Translations under genes and position numbers: made by a program
Shown: one piece after another, positions 7,999-16,182 of the stretch
How the letters are laid out: each line of letters begins with the position of its first letter
Position numbering within the stretch: position 1 is the stretch's first letter
Notes under the pieces: generated by a model
Told to the model about the DNA's origin: nothing
Seen by the model: the letters and a program-made list of their open reading frames with translations, nothing else
Databases searched by the model: none
Assembly: GCF_008042275.1 (NCBI RefSeq)
Contig: NZ_RDBK01000025.1
Location: forward strand, 41,491-88,849
Length of the DNA stretch: 47,359 nt
Direction of reading: 5' to 3'
Origin: Streptomyces sp. OR43
GTDB lineage: Bacteria; Actinomycetota; Actinomycetes; Streptomycetales; Streptomycetaceae

Positions 7999-10740
7999 TT
8001 ACGCGTCGCCGCCGGCCGCACCGGGGTCGGCCGCGGTCACGTCCAGGAGGTCGTAACGGTCGACCGCGGTCTTCAGCGCCGAACGGTCGACCTTGCCCTC
8101 CTTCGCGAGCTCCGTGAGTACCGCCAGGACGATCGACTGCGCGTCGATGTGGAAGAACCGGCGAGCGGCCCCGCGCGTGTCCGCGAAGCCGAACCCGTCC
8201 GCACCCAGCGACTGGTACGCACCGGGCACCCAGCGCGCGATCTGGTCCGGCACCGACCGCATCCAGTCCGAGACCGCCACGAACGGCCCCTGCGCACCCG
8301 AGAGCTTGCGCGTCACGTACGGAACGCGCTGCTCCTCCTCCGGGTGCAGCAGGTTGTACCGCTCCACGTCCACGGCCTCGCGCCGCAGCTCGTTCCAGGA
8401 GGTCGCCGACCAGACGTCCGCCTTCACGTTCCACTCGTCGGCGAGGATGCGCTGCGCCTCGACCGCCCACGGGACCGCCACACCGGACGCCATGATCTGG
8501 GCCGGGATCTCGCCCTTCTCGCCGCTGCTGTAGCGGTAGACGCCCGCGAGGATGCCCTCCACGTCCACGTCCGCGGGCTCGGCCGGGTGCTGGATCGGCT
8601 CGTTGTAGACGGTGAGGTAGTAGAAGACGTCCTCGTTCTCGTCGGGCGTCCCGCCGTACATCCGGCGCAGACCGTCCTTGACGATGTGCGCGATCTCGAA
8701 CCCGAACGCCGGGTCGTACGCGACACAGCCCGGGTTCGTGGAGGCGAGCAGCTGCGAGTGGCCGTCCGCGTGCTGGAGCCCCTCGCCGGTCAGCGTCGTA
8801 CGCCCGGCGGTCGCGCCCAGCACGAAGCCGCGCGCGAGCTGGTCGGCCATCTGCCAGAACTGGTCACCGGTGCGCTGGAAACCGAACATCGAGTAGAAGA
8901 CGTACACCGGGATCAGCGGCTCGCCGTGCGTGGCGTACGCCGAACCAGCGGCGATCAGGGAGGCCGTGCAGCCCGCCTCGGAGATGCCGTCATGGAGCAT
9001 CTGCCCGGTCGGCGACTCCTTGTACGCGAGCAGCAGATCGCGGTCCACCGACTCGTACTGCTGGCCGAGCGGGTTGTAGATCTTCGCGCTCGGGAAGAAC
9101 GCGTCCATGCCGAAGGTGCGGTACTCGTCCGGTGCGATCAGCACGAAACGCTTGCCGATCTCCTTGTCCCGCATGAGTTCCTTCAGGATGCGGACGAACG
9201 CCATGGTCGTGGCGATCGACTGCTGACCCGAACCCTTCTTCGCGGTCGCGTACACCTTGTCCTCGGGCAGGGCCAGAGGCTTCGCCCGCACCACACGCGT
9301 CGGGACGTAACCGCCCAGACCCTTGCGGCGGTCGTGCATGTACTGGATCTCCTCCGAGCCACGGCCCGGGTGGTAGTACGGCGGGTTGCCGTCCTCCAGA
9401 TCCTTGTCCGCGATCGGGATGTGCAGCCGGTCCCGGAACCGCTTGAGGTCCTCGGCCGTGAGCTTCTTCATCTGGTGGGTCGCGTTGCGGCCCTCGAAGT
9501 TGGGCCCCAGCGTCCAGCCCTTGACCGTCTGCGCCAGGATCACGGTGGGCTGACCCTTGTGGGCCTTGGCCGCCGCGTACGCCGCGTAGACCTTCTTGTG
9601 GTCGTGCCCGCCACGCCCGAGGTGCAGGATCTGCTGGTCGGTCATGTCCTTGACCATGTCGCGCAGCCGCGGGTCGTCACCGAAGAAGTGCTCACGGATG
9701 TACGCACCCGTCTCGGTGGCGTACGTCTGGAACTGGCCGTCCGGCGTCGTGTTCAGCTTGTTGACCAGGATGCCCGTGCGGTCCTGCGCCAGCAGGGGGT
9801 CCCAGGAGCGGTCCCAGACCAGCTTGATGACGTTCCATCCGGCACCGCGGAACTGCGACTCCAGCTCCTGGATGACCTTGCCGTTGCCGCGCACCGGCCC
9901 GTCGAGGCGCTGCAGGTTGCAGTTGACGACGAAGGTCAGGTTGTCCAGGCCCTCGCGGGCGGCGATGGAGAGCTGGCCGAGCGACTCCGGCTCGTCCATC
10001 TCGCCGTCACCGAGATACGCCCACACGTGCGAATCGGAGGTGTCGGCGATGCCGCGCGCCTCCATGTAGCGGTTCATCCGCGCCTGGTAGATCGCACCGA
10101 GCGGGCCGAGACCCATCGACACGGTCGGGAACTCCCAGAAGTCCGGCATCAGCCGCGGGTGCGGATAGCTGGACAGCCCGTTCGGCGCCTTCGACTTCTC
10201 CTGGCGGAACGCGTCGAGCTGCGCCTCGCTCAGCCGGTCCAACAGGAAGGCGCGGGCGTAGATGCCGGGAGAGGCGTGCCCCTGGAAGAAGATCTGGTCG
10301 CCGCCCCGGCCGTCGTCCTTGCCGCGGAAGAAGTGGTTGAAACCGACGTCGTACAGCGAGGCGGAGGACGCGAACGTGGCGATGTGACCGCCCACGCCGA
10401 TCCCCGGGCGCTGTGCCCGCGACACCATCACGGCCGCGTTCCAGCGGGTCGCGTTGAGAACCTTGCGCTCGATCTCCTCGTCGCCGGGGAAGAACGGCTC
10501 GTCCTTCGTGGCGATCGTGTTCACGTAGTCCGTGCTGCGCATCTCCGGCACGGCGACACGCTTCTCTCGCGCGCGCTCGATGAGCCGGAGCATGAGGTAG
10601 CGGGCCCGCTCACGGCCTCGCTCGTCGACGGCGGCGTCGAGGGAGTCGAGCCATTCCTGGGTCTCTTCGGGATCGAAATCCGGGACCTGACTCGGAAGGC
10701 CGCCAATGATGATCGGGTTGCGATCGGATCCGGAAGCCAC
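7999..10740 (-). CDS. aceE: Pyruvate dehydrogenase E1 component, homodimeric type
   Basis: The 913-residue protein is the thiamine-diphosphate E1 subunit that decarboxylates pyruvate and acetylates the E2 lipoyl group. Its full length matches homodimeric E1 of enterics and actinobacteria. The ThDP site is visible as [10 protein letters not shown] (from Gly244) ending near NCNLQRLDG (Asn273-275 area), with [22 protein letters not shown] in the substrate region. The C-terminal transketolase domain includes [14 protein letters not shown] and [12 protein letters not shown] in this frame (read HADGHSQLL for the first). It starts at ATG 10740 and is followed only by the terminator shared with the convergent I36 gene. 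The neighbouring DUF3052 and AhpE-like genes keep the actinobacterial order. Confidence 0.97.
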   Translation of the reverse strand: MASGSDRNPIIIGGLPSQVPDFDPEETQEWLDSLDAAVDERGRERARYLMLRLIERAREKRVAVPEMRSTDYVNTIATKDEPFFPGDEEIERKVLNATRWNAAVMVSRAQRPGIGVGGHIATFASSASLYDVGFNHFFRGKDDGRGGDQIFFQGHASPGIYARAFLLDRLSEAQLDAFRQEKSKAPNGLSSYPHPRLMPDFWEFPTVSMGLGPLGAIYQARMNRYMEARGIADTSDSHVWAYLGDGEMDEPESLGQLSIAAREGLDNLTFVVNCNLQRLDGPVRGNGKVIQELESQFRGAGWNVIKLVWDRSWDPLLAQDRTGILVNKLNTTPDGQFQTYATETGAYIREHFFGDDPRLRDMVKDMTDQQILHLGRGGHDHKKVYAAYAAAKAHKGQPTVILAQTVKGWTLGPNFEGRNATHQMKKLTAEDLKRFRDRLHIPIADKDLEDGNPPYYHPGRGSEEIQYMHDRRKGLGGYVPTRVVRAKPLALPEDKVYATAKKGSGQQSIATTMAFVRILKELMRDKEIGKRFVLIAPDEYRTFGMDAFFPSAKIYNPLGQQYESVDRDLLLAYKESPTGQMLHDGISEAGCTASLIAAGSAYATHGEPLIPVYVFYSMFGFQRTGDQFWQMADQLARGFVLGATAGRTTLTGEGLQHADGHSQLLASTNPGCVAYDPAFGFEIAHIVKDGLRRMYGGTPDENEDVFYYLTVYNEPIQHPAEPADVDVEGILAGVYRYSSGEKGEIPAQIMASGVAVPWAVEAQRILADEWNVKADVWSATSWNELRREAVDVERYNLLHPEEEQRVPYVTRKLSGAQGPFVAVSDWMRSVPDQIARWVPGAYQSLGADGFGFADTRGAARRFFHIDAQSIVLAVLTELAKEGKVDRSALKTAVDRYDLLDVTAADPGAAGGDA

Positions 10741-11257
10741 GCTGTTCCTTCGCTGTTCGGTGCTGCTCTACGGGGCCTGGTCACGGAGGCGTCCCCCCGC
10801 TGTGTCTGCGCGTACGCCATCCCATCGTGTACCGCGAGGGCGCAAACGTCATCTCTACCGAAAGGTAACCGCAGGCGTCGCGCCGACCGTCTTCCGGACG
10901 GGTGCACGGGCCGCGCCGGAGCGGGTATACGGCCGGACGGGAGCCATCGGGCAGGATGGGTCGGGCCAAACCGCAACCATACGCCCAAGGGGTCCCAACG
11001 TTCCCGAATGCTGTTCGACTCCGTTTGCCGGACCGATACGGCATAAGCTGTTCAAGGACGTAAAGGGTGTGGACGGCAGCGCCGGCTCCCGCAGGGGACC
11101 CGCCGACAGTGCGGCGACGTGGCAGGGAACGTCACCGTTTAGGCGGTCTCGTACGCTGGGTACTTGCGCGATCCGCCGCTCCCGTGTGGACTACGGCCAA
11201 CGCCCCGCGCACGCGCGTGGCTGCAGCATTTTCCGAAACATGATCAGGAGGCAACCC
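10741..11257. other. 517-bp divergent regulatory gap between aceE and the DUF3052 gene
   Basis: No gene is supported here; the open frames that cross it are extensions of shadows of aceE. It must hold divergent promoters. One visible element is TACCGAAAGGTA at about 10856-10867, a 4-bp inverted repeat around GAAA that could be an operator or a small hairpin. The DUF3052 start is preceded by AGGAGG at 11246-11251. Confidence 0.4.
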
Positions 11258-11695
11258 GTGAGCGCGACCGCGGACCACGCGGAGGAGCGGACCAACCCGG
11301 CAGCACGCCTGGGGTTCGAGCCCGGACAGGTGGTCCAGGAGATCGGCTACGACGACGACGTCGAGCTGGAGCTCCGTGAGGGCATTGAGGCCACTACCGG
11401 CCAGGATCTCGTCGATGAGGAGTACGACGACGTCGCAGACGTCGTCCTGCTCTGGTTCCGCGACGAGGACGGCGACCTTACGGACGCGCTGGTGGATGCC
11501 ATTGGTCTGCTCGAGGACGGCGGTACGGTCTGGCTGATGACGCCGAAGACCGGCCGTGACGGATACGTCGAGCCGAGCGACATCAACGAGGCTGCCCAGA
11601 CAGCCGGTCTCGCCCAGACCAAGAGCATCAGTGCGGGCAAGGACTGGACGGGCAGCCGTCTGGTCACGCCGAAGGCGGCCAAGGCCAAGCGCTGA
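11258..11695 (+). CDS. DUF3052 family protein
   Basis: The 145-residue acidic protein matches the actinobacterial DUF3052 family of unknown function. Recognisable parts are AARLGFEPGQVVQEIGYDDD, the acidic stretch DEEYDDVADVVLLWFRDEDG, and the conserved end [29 protein letters not shown] and KDWTGSRLV. It starts at GTG 11258 with AGGAGG seven bases upstream; the open frame reaching back to 10706 is not coding. In mycobacteria a homologue sits between aceE and ahpE, as here. The last third of the gene (11507-11653) is duplicated in inverted orientation 155 bases downstream. Confidence 0.92.
   Translation: MSATADHAEERTNPAARLGFEPGQVVQEIGYDDDVELELREGIEATTGQDLVDEEYDDVADVVLLWFRDEDGDLTDALVDAIGLLEDGGTVWLMTPKTGRDGYVEPSDINEAAQTAGLAQTKSISAGKDWTGSRLVTPKAAKAKR
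11507..11653 (+). repeat. Left arm of a perfect 147-bp inverted repeat, inside the DUF3052 gene
   Basis: Reading base by base, 11507-11653 is identical to the reverse complement of 11809-11955, with no mismatch. This arm encodes residues from LLEDGGTVW to KDWTG of the DUF3052 protein. The intervening loop is 155 bases and contains the 3' end of the gene and its hairpin terminator. Confidence 0.95.
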
Positions 11696-11710
11696 ACCGC
11701 ACTCGCCCCT

Positions 11711-11781
11711 GAAGGCCCCCGACGGCAGCAAGCCGAGGCTGATCAAACGACAGCATCGGCAGCAAGCCGTCCGGGGCCTTC
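11711..11781 (+). terminator. Hairpin after the DUF3052 gene, in the loop of the inverted repeat
   Basis: GAAGGCCCCCGACGG (11711-11725) and CCGTCCGGGGCCTTC (11767-11781) pair over 15 positions with one mismatch. Between them lies a 41-base loop in which CGGCAGCAAGCCG is present twice (about 11721 and 11757) as a direct repeat. It could end DUF3052 transcription before the inverted copy is reached. Confidence 0.55.
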
Positions 11782-11964
11782 ATACATTCCCCGCACATCC
11801 ATTCCCCCGCCCGTCCAGTCCTTGCCCGCACTGATGCTCTTGGTCTGGGCGAGACCGGCTGTCTGGGCAGCCTCGTTGATGTCGCTCGGCTCGACGTATC
11901 CGTCACGGCCGGTCTTCGGCGTCATCAGCCAGACCGTACCGCCGTCCTCGAGCAGCCCGCACAT
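11743..11964 (-). pseudogene. Inverted 3' fragment of the DUF3052 gene, open as a 73-codon frame
   Basis: The minus strand of 11809-11955 encodes, in the original frame, the C-terminal half of the DUF3052 protein ([11 protein letters not shown] to KDWTG). An ATG at 11964, preceded four bases upstream by GGGGAGAG, would give MCG followed by the copied segment and an unrelated tail GGGMDVRGMYEGPGRLAADAVV (split: GGGMDVRGMYEG, then PGRLAADAVV). The copied codons are unchanged, so the copy is recent or maintained. It could be a dead fragment, an antisense source or a small truncated protein; nothing in the sequence decides this. Confidence 0.6.
11809..11955 (-). repeat. Right arm of the perfect 147-bp inverted repeat
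   Basis: This arm is the exact reverse complement of 11507-11653. It is bracketed by a 12-bp direct repeat CCCGCACATCCA: one copy at 11790-11801, seven bases before the arm, the other at 11956-11967, abutting its end. It lies in the gap between the DUF3052 and peroxiredoxin genes. Confidence 0.95.
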
Positions 11965-12113
11965 CCACTCTCCCCGCACGCTCCCCGCTCTCCCCCTCCC
12001 CGCACGTCCGCAGGAAGCTTTCTTGGGTGCCGCACGGCCGCCCGGCGGCTCTGCGTAGGGTGGGAGCCACCCGGACAGCCCAGCCCGGTGACGTAGCGAA
12101 GGGACGCGTTTTC

Positions 12114-12572
12114 ATGGCGATCGAGGTCGGCACCAAGGCCCCGGATTTCGAGCTGAAGGACAACCACGGCCGGACCGTGAAGCTCTCCGACTTCCGCGGC
12201 GAGAAGAACGTGGTGCTGCTGTTCTACCCGTTCGCCTTCACCGGCGTGTGCACGGGCGAGCTCTGCGCTCTCCGCGACGAGCTGCCCACCTTCGAGAACG
12301 ACGACACGCAGCTGATCGCCGTCTCCAACGACTCCATCCACACGCTGCGCGTCTTCGCCGAGCAGGAGGGCCTCGAGTACCCGCTCGTCTCTGACTTCTG
12401 GCCGCACGGCGAGACCTCGCGCGCGTACGGCGTCTTCGACGAGGACAAGGGCTGCGCGGTGCGCGGGACCTTCATCATCGACAAGGAGGGCGTGGTGCGC
12501 TGGACGGTCGTCAACGGCCTGCCCGACGCGCGCGACCTCAACGAGTACATCAAGGCGCTCGGCGCCCTCTGA
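12114..12572 (+). CDS. AhpE-type peroxiredoxin (AhpC/TSA family)
   Basis: The 152-residue thioredoxin-fold protein reduces hydroperoxides in the cytoplasm. The active-site loop is [17 protein letters not shown], with the peroxidatic Cys46 and the conserved Thr and Pro before it; Cys51 and Cys114 are further cysteines that could act as resolving residues. Length and order ([20 protein letters not shown], then [14 protein letters not shown]) fit AhpE/BCP-like one- or two-Cys peroxiredoxins. ATG 12114 is used because the domain begins directly ([12 protein letters not shown]); the frame opens earlier at 12027 without coding sense. Neighbours aceE and DUF3052 match the mycobacterial ahpE context, and the Ter stress genes follow. 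Confidence 0.93.
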   Translation: MAIEVGTKAPDFELKDNHGRTVKLSDFRGEKNVVLLFYPFAFTGVCTGELCALRDELPTFENDDTQLIAVSNDSIHTLRVFAEQEGLEYPLVSDFWPHGETSRAYGVFDEDKGCAVRGTFIIDKEGVVRWTVVNGLPDARDLNEYIKALGAL

Positions 12573-12601
12573 TCCGTGATCCGGTGGATCTCGCGGCGAC
12601 C

Positions 12602-12628
12602 CCCGGCCAAAAGCCTGTTTTGGCCGGG
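12602..12628 (+). terminator. Terminator after the peroxiredoxin gene
   Basis: CCCGGCCAAAA, loop GCCTG and TTTTGGCCGGG form a perfect 11-bp stem 30 bases after the peroxiredoxin stop. It separates that gene from the first TerD gene. Confidence 0.85.
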
Positions 12629-12722
12629 AACCGGTCACTAGGATCCACTCGTTGATCGGATGCCAACACGACGTGGAGGCGCCGGCACCGGCCGGCCCCC
12701 AAAGAAACCAATGGGAGGACTC

Positions 12723-13298
12723 GTGGGAGTCAGCCTCAGCAAGGGCGGCAACGTCTCGCTGACCAAGGCCGCGCCCAACCTGACCGCGGTCATCGTGGGT
12801 CTGGGCTGGGACGCTCGTACCACCACCGGCGGAGACTTCGACCTCGACGCCAGCGCCCTGCTGACGAACGCCGAGGGCAAGGTCGGCAACGACGGCAACT
12901 TCGTCTTCTTCAACAACCTCAAGAGCCCCGACGGCTCCGTCGAGCACACCGGTGACAACCTCACCGGTGAGGGCGAGGGCGACGACGAGGTCATCAAGGT
13001 GAACCTGGCCGGTGTCCCGGCCGACGTCGACAAGGTCGTCTTCCCGGTCTCGATCTACGAGGCCGAGTCCCGCCAGCAGAGCTTCGGCCAGGTGCGCAAC
13101 GCGTACATCCGCGTGGTCAACCAGGCCGACAACACCGAGCTCGCGCGCTACGACCTCAGCGAGGACGCCTCGACGGAGACCGCCATGGTCTTCGGCGAGC
13201 TGTACCGCAACGGTGCGGAGTGGAAGTTCCGCGCCATCGGCCAGGGCTACGCCTCGGGTCTGCGCGGCATCGCGCAGGACTTCGGCGTCAACGTCTAG
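12723..13298 (+). CDS. TerD family protein (first paralogue)
   Basis: The 191-residue protein is a full-length TerD, a calcium-binding beta-sandwich protein of tellurium-resistance and stress systems. It begins [20 protein letters not shown] and carries the acidic metal-binding segments [20 protein letters not shown] and [12 protein letters not shown], then the conserved end [20 protein letters not shown]. Start is GTG 12723 with GGGAGG six bases upstream. It is the first gene of a Ter locus and is followed by a close paralogue after a set of hairpins. TerD proteins are thought to assemble at the membrane with TerC-type proteins in response to metal or envelope stress; tellurite resistance here is inference. 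Confidence 0.95.
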   Translation: MGVSLSKGGNVSLTKAAPNLTAVIVGLGWDARTTTGGDFDLDASALLTNAEGKVGNDGNFVFFNNLKSPDGSVEHTGDNLTGEGEGDDEVIKVNLAGVPADVDKVVFPVSIYEAESRQQSFGQVRNAYIRVVNQADNTELARYDLSEDASTETAMVFGELYRNGAEWKFRAIGQGYASGLRGIAQDFGVNV

Positions 13299-13313
13299 AG
13301 GTATGACAGGCAG

Positions 13314-13384
13314 TCCGGGGCCGTGGCCCCGGACATGCCTTCGGCATGTCCCGTCCGGCGCCGCACCCTGTGCGGCGCCGGACG
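13314..13384 (+). terminator. Three consecutive hairpins between the terD paralogues
   Basis: Stems are TCCGGGGCC/GGCCCCGGA (13314-13333, loop GT), GGACATGCC..GGCATGTCC with a TTC loop (13331-13351) and CGTCCGGCGCCGCA..TGCGGCGCCGGACG (13352-13384, loop CCC). The first two overlap by three bases and are mutually exclusive at their junction. The block may terminate or attenuate transcription, or stabilise the upstream mRNA. Confidence 0.7.
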
Positions 13385-13444
13385 CGCTCAACAGACGGAT
13401 TCACCGGTTCATCAACCGGTTCATCGACTCGGGGAGGACACACC

Positions 13445-14020
13445 ATGGGCGTCACGCTCGCCAAGGGAGGCAATGTCTCCCTCTCCAAGGCCGCACCCAA
13501 TCTCACCCAGGTGCTCATCGGACTCGGCTGGGACGCACGATCCACGACGGGGGCGGACTTCGACCTCGACGCCAGCGCGCTGCTGTGCCAGTCGGGCCGG
13601 GTGCTCGGCGACGAATGGTTCGTGTTCTACAACAACCTCACGAGCCCCGATGGCTCCGTCGAGCACACCGGCGACAACCTCACGGGTGAGGGCGAGGGCG
13701 ACGACGAGTCGGTCATCGTGAATCTCAACGAGGTGCCGGCCCACTGCGACAAGATCGTTTTTCCGGTCTCCATCCACGAGGCCGACAATCGCGGGCAGAC
13801 GTTCGGCCAGGTCAGCAATGCGTTCATTCGCGTGGTCAACCAGGCCGACGGTCAGGAACTCGCGCGCTACGACCTCAGTGAGGACGCTTCCACGGAGACC
13901 GCGATGATCTTCGGCGAGCTGTACCGCTACAACGGCGAGTGGAAGTTCCGTGCAGTAGGACAGGGGTACGCGTCCGGGCTGCGGGGCATCGCTCTAGACT
14001 TCGGGGTCAACGTTTCGTAA
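13445..14020 (+). CDS. TerD family protein (second paralogue)
   Basis: The 191-residue TerD protein has the same length and layout as the preceding gene and is close to it in sequence ([56 protein letters not shown]). It keeps all acidic residues of the calcium sites but has an extra Cys (LLCQSGR) and another in PAHCDKI. It starts at ATG 13445 with GGGGAGG about eight bases upstream. The pair arose by tandem duplication. It is followed after 70 bases by the DUF475 membrane protein and is likely co-transcribed with it. Confidence 0.95.
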   Translation: MGVTLAKGGNVSLSKAAPNLTQVLIGLGWDARSTTGADFDLDASALLCQSGRVLGDEWFVFYNNLTSPDGSVEHTGDNLTGEGEGDDESVIVNLNEVPAHCDKIVFPVSIHEADNRGQTFGQVSNAFIRVVNQADGQELARYDLSEDASTETAMIFGELYRYNGEWKFRAVGQGYASGLRGIALDFGVNVS

Positions 14021-14090
14021 AGCCGCGCACGGCGCGGGGGAGCCCCGTGCTCTTCGGGGGAGACCCGTTACATACATGATGGGGTAGCCA

Positions 14091-15224
14091 GTGGTTCTGA
14101 AAACCTTCGGCTGGTCGTTCGCGATTACCGCGATCGGTCTGGTCGCAGCGTGGTTCTACGGGGGGTGGGAAGCCTTCGGAGTGGTGGCGATCCTTTCCGT
14201 CCTGGAGATCTCGCTGTCCTTCGACAACGCGGTGATCAACGCCGGAATCCTGAAGAAGATGAGTGCCTTCTGGCAGAAGATCTTCCTCACGGTCGGTGTG
14301 CTCATCGCGGTCTTCGGTATGCGGCTGGTGTTCCCCGTCGTGATCGTGGCCGTCACCGCGGGGCTGGGACCGATCGAGGCGATCGATCTCTCCTTCAACG
14401 ACCCGGACCGGTACAAGGAACTCGTCACCGACGCCCACCCGGCGATCGCCGCGTTCGGTGGCATGTTCCTGCTCATGATCTTCCTTGACTTCATCTTCGA
14501 GGACCGTGACATCCAGTGGCTGCGCTGGATCGAGCGCCCGCTCGCCAAGCTCGGCAAGGTCGACATGCTGTCGGTCTGCATCGCGCTGATCGTTCTGCTG
14601 ATCTCGGCCATGACCTTCGCGACCCAGGCACACCAGCACGGCGGCGGACACGCGGACAAGGCCGAGACGGTCATGCTCGCGGGTATCGCGGGTCTGATCA
14701 CGTACCTCATCGTCGGCGGTCTCTCCGGCTACTTCGAGAACAAGCTCGAAGAGGAGGAGGAACGCGAGCACGAGGCGGAGGAAGAGGCCAAGCGGTCGGG
14801 CAAGAAGGTCTCCGCGATCGCGCTCTCCGGCAAGGCCGCGTTCTTCATGTTCCTCTACCTGGAAGTGCTCGACGCGTCCTTCTCGTTCGACGGTGTCATC
14901 GGCGCGTTCGCCATCACCAACGAGATCGTGCTGATGGCTCTGGGTCTCGGTATCGGCGCCATGTACGTCCGTTCGCTCACGGTCTACCTGGTCCGCCAGG
15001 GCACCCTGGACGACTACGTCTACCTGGAGCACGGCGCGCACTACGCGATCGGCGCCCTGGCCGTCATCCTGCTCGTCACGATCCAGTACGAGATCAACGA
15101 GCTCATCACCGGTTCGGTCGGCGTCATTCTGATCGGCTGGTCCTTCTGGTCCTCGGTCCGGCGCAACAAGGCGATCGAGGCCAACGGAGGCGAAGAAAGT
15201 ACGGAAGTCTCCGCCGGGGTGTGA
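14091..15224 (+). CDS. DUF475 / TerC-like integral membrane protein
   Basis: The 377-residue membrane protein belongs to DUF475, related to TerC. TerC-type features are the intramembrane acidic segments EISLSFDNAVINAGIL near residue 40 and DASFSFDGVIGAFAITN near 265, repeated in the two halves of the protein. Between them is a charged cytoplasmic loop with a run of glutamates (EEEEEREHEAEEEAK) and a His-rich piece AHQHGGGHADK. Start is GTG 14091 with GGGGTAG upstream. Together with TerD it forms the membrane core of Ter systems; TerC relatives are linked to metal (manganese) export or insertion. The transported ion here is not shown by the sequence. Confidence 0.92.
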   Translation: MVLKTFGWSFAITAIGLVAAWFYGGWEAFGVVAILSVLEISLSFDNAVINAGILKKMSAFWQKIFLTVGVLIAVFGMRLVFPVVIVAVTAGLGPIEAIDLSFNDPDRYKELVTDAHPAIAAFGGMFLLMIFLDFIFEDRDIQWLRWIERPLAKLGKVDMLSVCIALIVLLISAMTFATQAHQHGGGHADKAETVMLAGIAGLITYLIVGGLSGYFENKLEEEEEREHEAEEEAKRSGKKVSAIALSGKAAFFMFLYLEVLDASFSFDGVIGAFAITNEIVLMALGLGIGAMYVRSLTVYLVRQGTLDDYVYLEHGAHYAIGALAVILLVTIQYEINELITGSVGVILIGWSFWSSVRRNKAIEANGGEESTEVSAGV

Positions 15225-15250
15225 CCCGGTAGGGAATGAGGAACGCTCTC

Positions 15251-15314
15251 TGCGGGGCGGCTCGTACGGCAACGGTTCCGGGAACACCCGGATCCGGCCC
15301 GGAGCCGCCCCGCA
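15251..15314 (+). terminator. Hairpin after the DUF475 gene
   Basis: TGCGGGGCGGCTC (15251-15263) and GAGCCGCCCCGCA (15302-15314) form a perfect 13-bp stem with a 38-base loop. It lies 27 bases after the DUF475 stop and before the TerA-like gene. Confidence 0.65.
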
Positions 15315-15376
15315 GCGGTGCGTGCGTCGCATGTGCCGCGTGCGACGGGTGGGGCCGACATGTGTGGGGGTTCGGG

Positions 15377-16111
15377 ATGGCGTTCTGGAACAGCCTGTGG
15401 CCGGGGCGGGAAAATCAGTTCGAGTCGGGCAGCGCGGCCAGCAACTCCATCGTGCTCTCCAGGCGGCACGCCACGGTCTCGCTGACCAAGCAGGGCGCGC
15501 TGACCGGCAACCTCCGGGTCAACCTCTCCTGGCAGATGCGTTCGTCCGACATCGAGGGCCGGTCCCGGCAGAGCGGCCGGCTGCTGCGTCCGCTGAAGCT
15601 CTTCCAGCCCGATGTGGTCCAGGCGCACACCCAGGGAGTGGTCAACGTCGACCTGGACCTGGGCTGCATGTACGAGCTGACGGACGGCACCAAGGGTGTG
15701 GTGCAGCCGCTCGGCAATCTGATCGGTGATCTCAATGGGCCGCCGTACATCCGGCTCAGCGGCGACGACCGCTTCGGGGCGCCGTCGGGGGAGACCGTCT
15801 ACGTCAACCTCGACCAGCGCGACCAGATCAAGCGGATGCTGTTCTTCGTCTACATCTACGACCAGACCCCCGCCTTCGACCGTACGCACGCGAAGGTGAC
15901 GCTCTACCCGGGCAACGGGCCGCGCATCGAGATCGAGCTGGACGAACGGGCTCCGCAGGCCCGCTCGTGCGCGGTGTTCACCGTGGAGAACGAGAAGGGC
16001 GAGCTGACCGTGCGGCGCGAGGTGAAGTTCGTGTACGGCTTCCAGTCGGAGCTGGACCGGCTGTACGGGTACGGCATGCAGTGGGGACGCGGCTACAAGA
16101 CCCGGGCGTAG
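15377..16111 (+). CDS. TerA-like tellurium resistance protein
   Basis: The 244-residue protein resembles the TerA branch of the TerD superfamily. Visible are the N-terminal beta region LSRRHATVSLTKQGALTGNL, LDLGCMYELTDGTKGVVQPL, the metal-site-like SGDDRFGAPSGETVYVNL, then FFVYIYDQTPAFDRTHAKV and the end REVKFVYGFQSELDRLYGYG. The charge pattern of the calcium site is weaker than in the TerD paralogues. ATG 15377 is the start because the open frame upstream (from 15236) runs through the terminator hairpin. It is convergent with a further TerD-domain gene. A structural or scaffolding role in the Ter complex is inferred. Confidence 0.88.
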   Translation: MAFWNSLWPGRENQFESGSAASNSIVLSRRHATVSLTKQGALTGNLRVNLSWQMRSSDIEGRSRQSGRLLRPLKLFQPDVVQAHTQGVVNVDLDLGCMYELTDGTKGVVQPLGNLIGDLNGPPYIRLSGDDRFGAPSGETVYVNLDQRDQIKRMLFFVYIYDQTPAFDRTHAKVTLYPGNGPRIEIELDERAPQARSCAVFTVENEKGELTVRREVKFVYGFQSELDRLYGYGMQWGRGYKTRA

Positions 16112-16182
16112 GCCGTGCGGCGGTCGCCCCGGCTACGTCGGTTGCGCCGGTTACCTCGGTTGCGCTGCCTCGGTTACGTCGT

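Noticed and set aside
7738..11046. A 1102-codon open frame on the plus strand opposite aceE
   Set aside because: It is the antisense shadow of aceE in a high-GC genome; its translation is Arg/Val/Leu-rich with no domain, and aceE on the other strand is unmistakable.
11925..13391. A 488-codon minus-strand frame across the peroxiredoxin and first terD genes
   Set aside because: Antisense shadow of two well-supported plus-strand genes.
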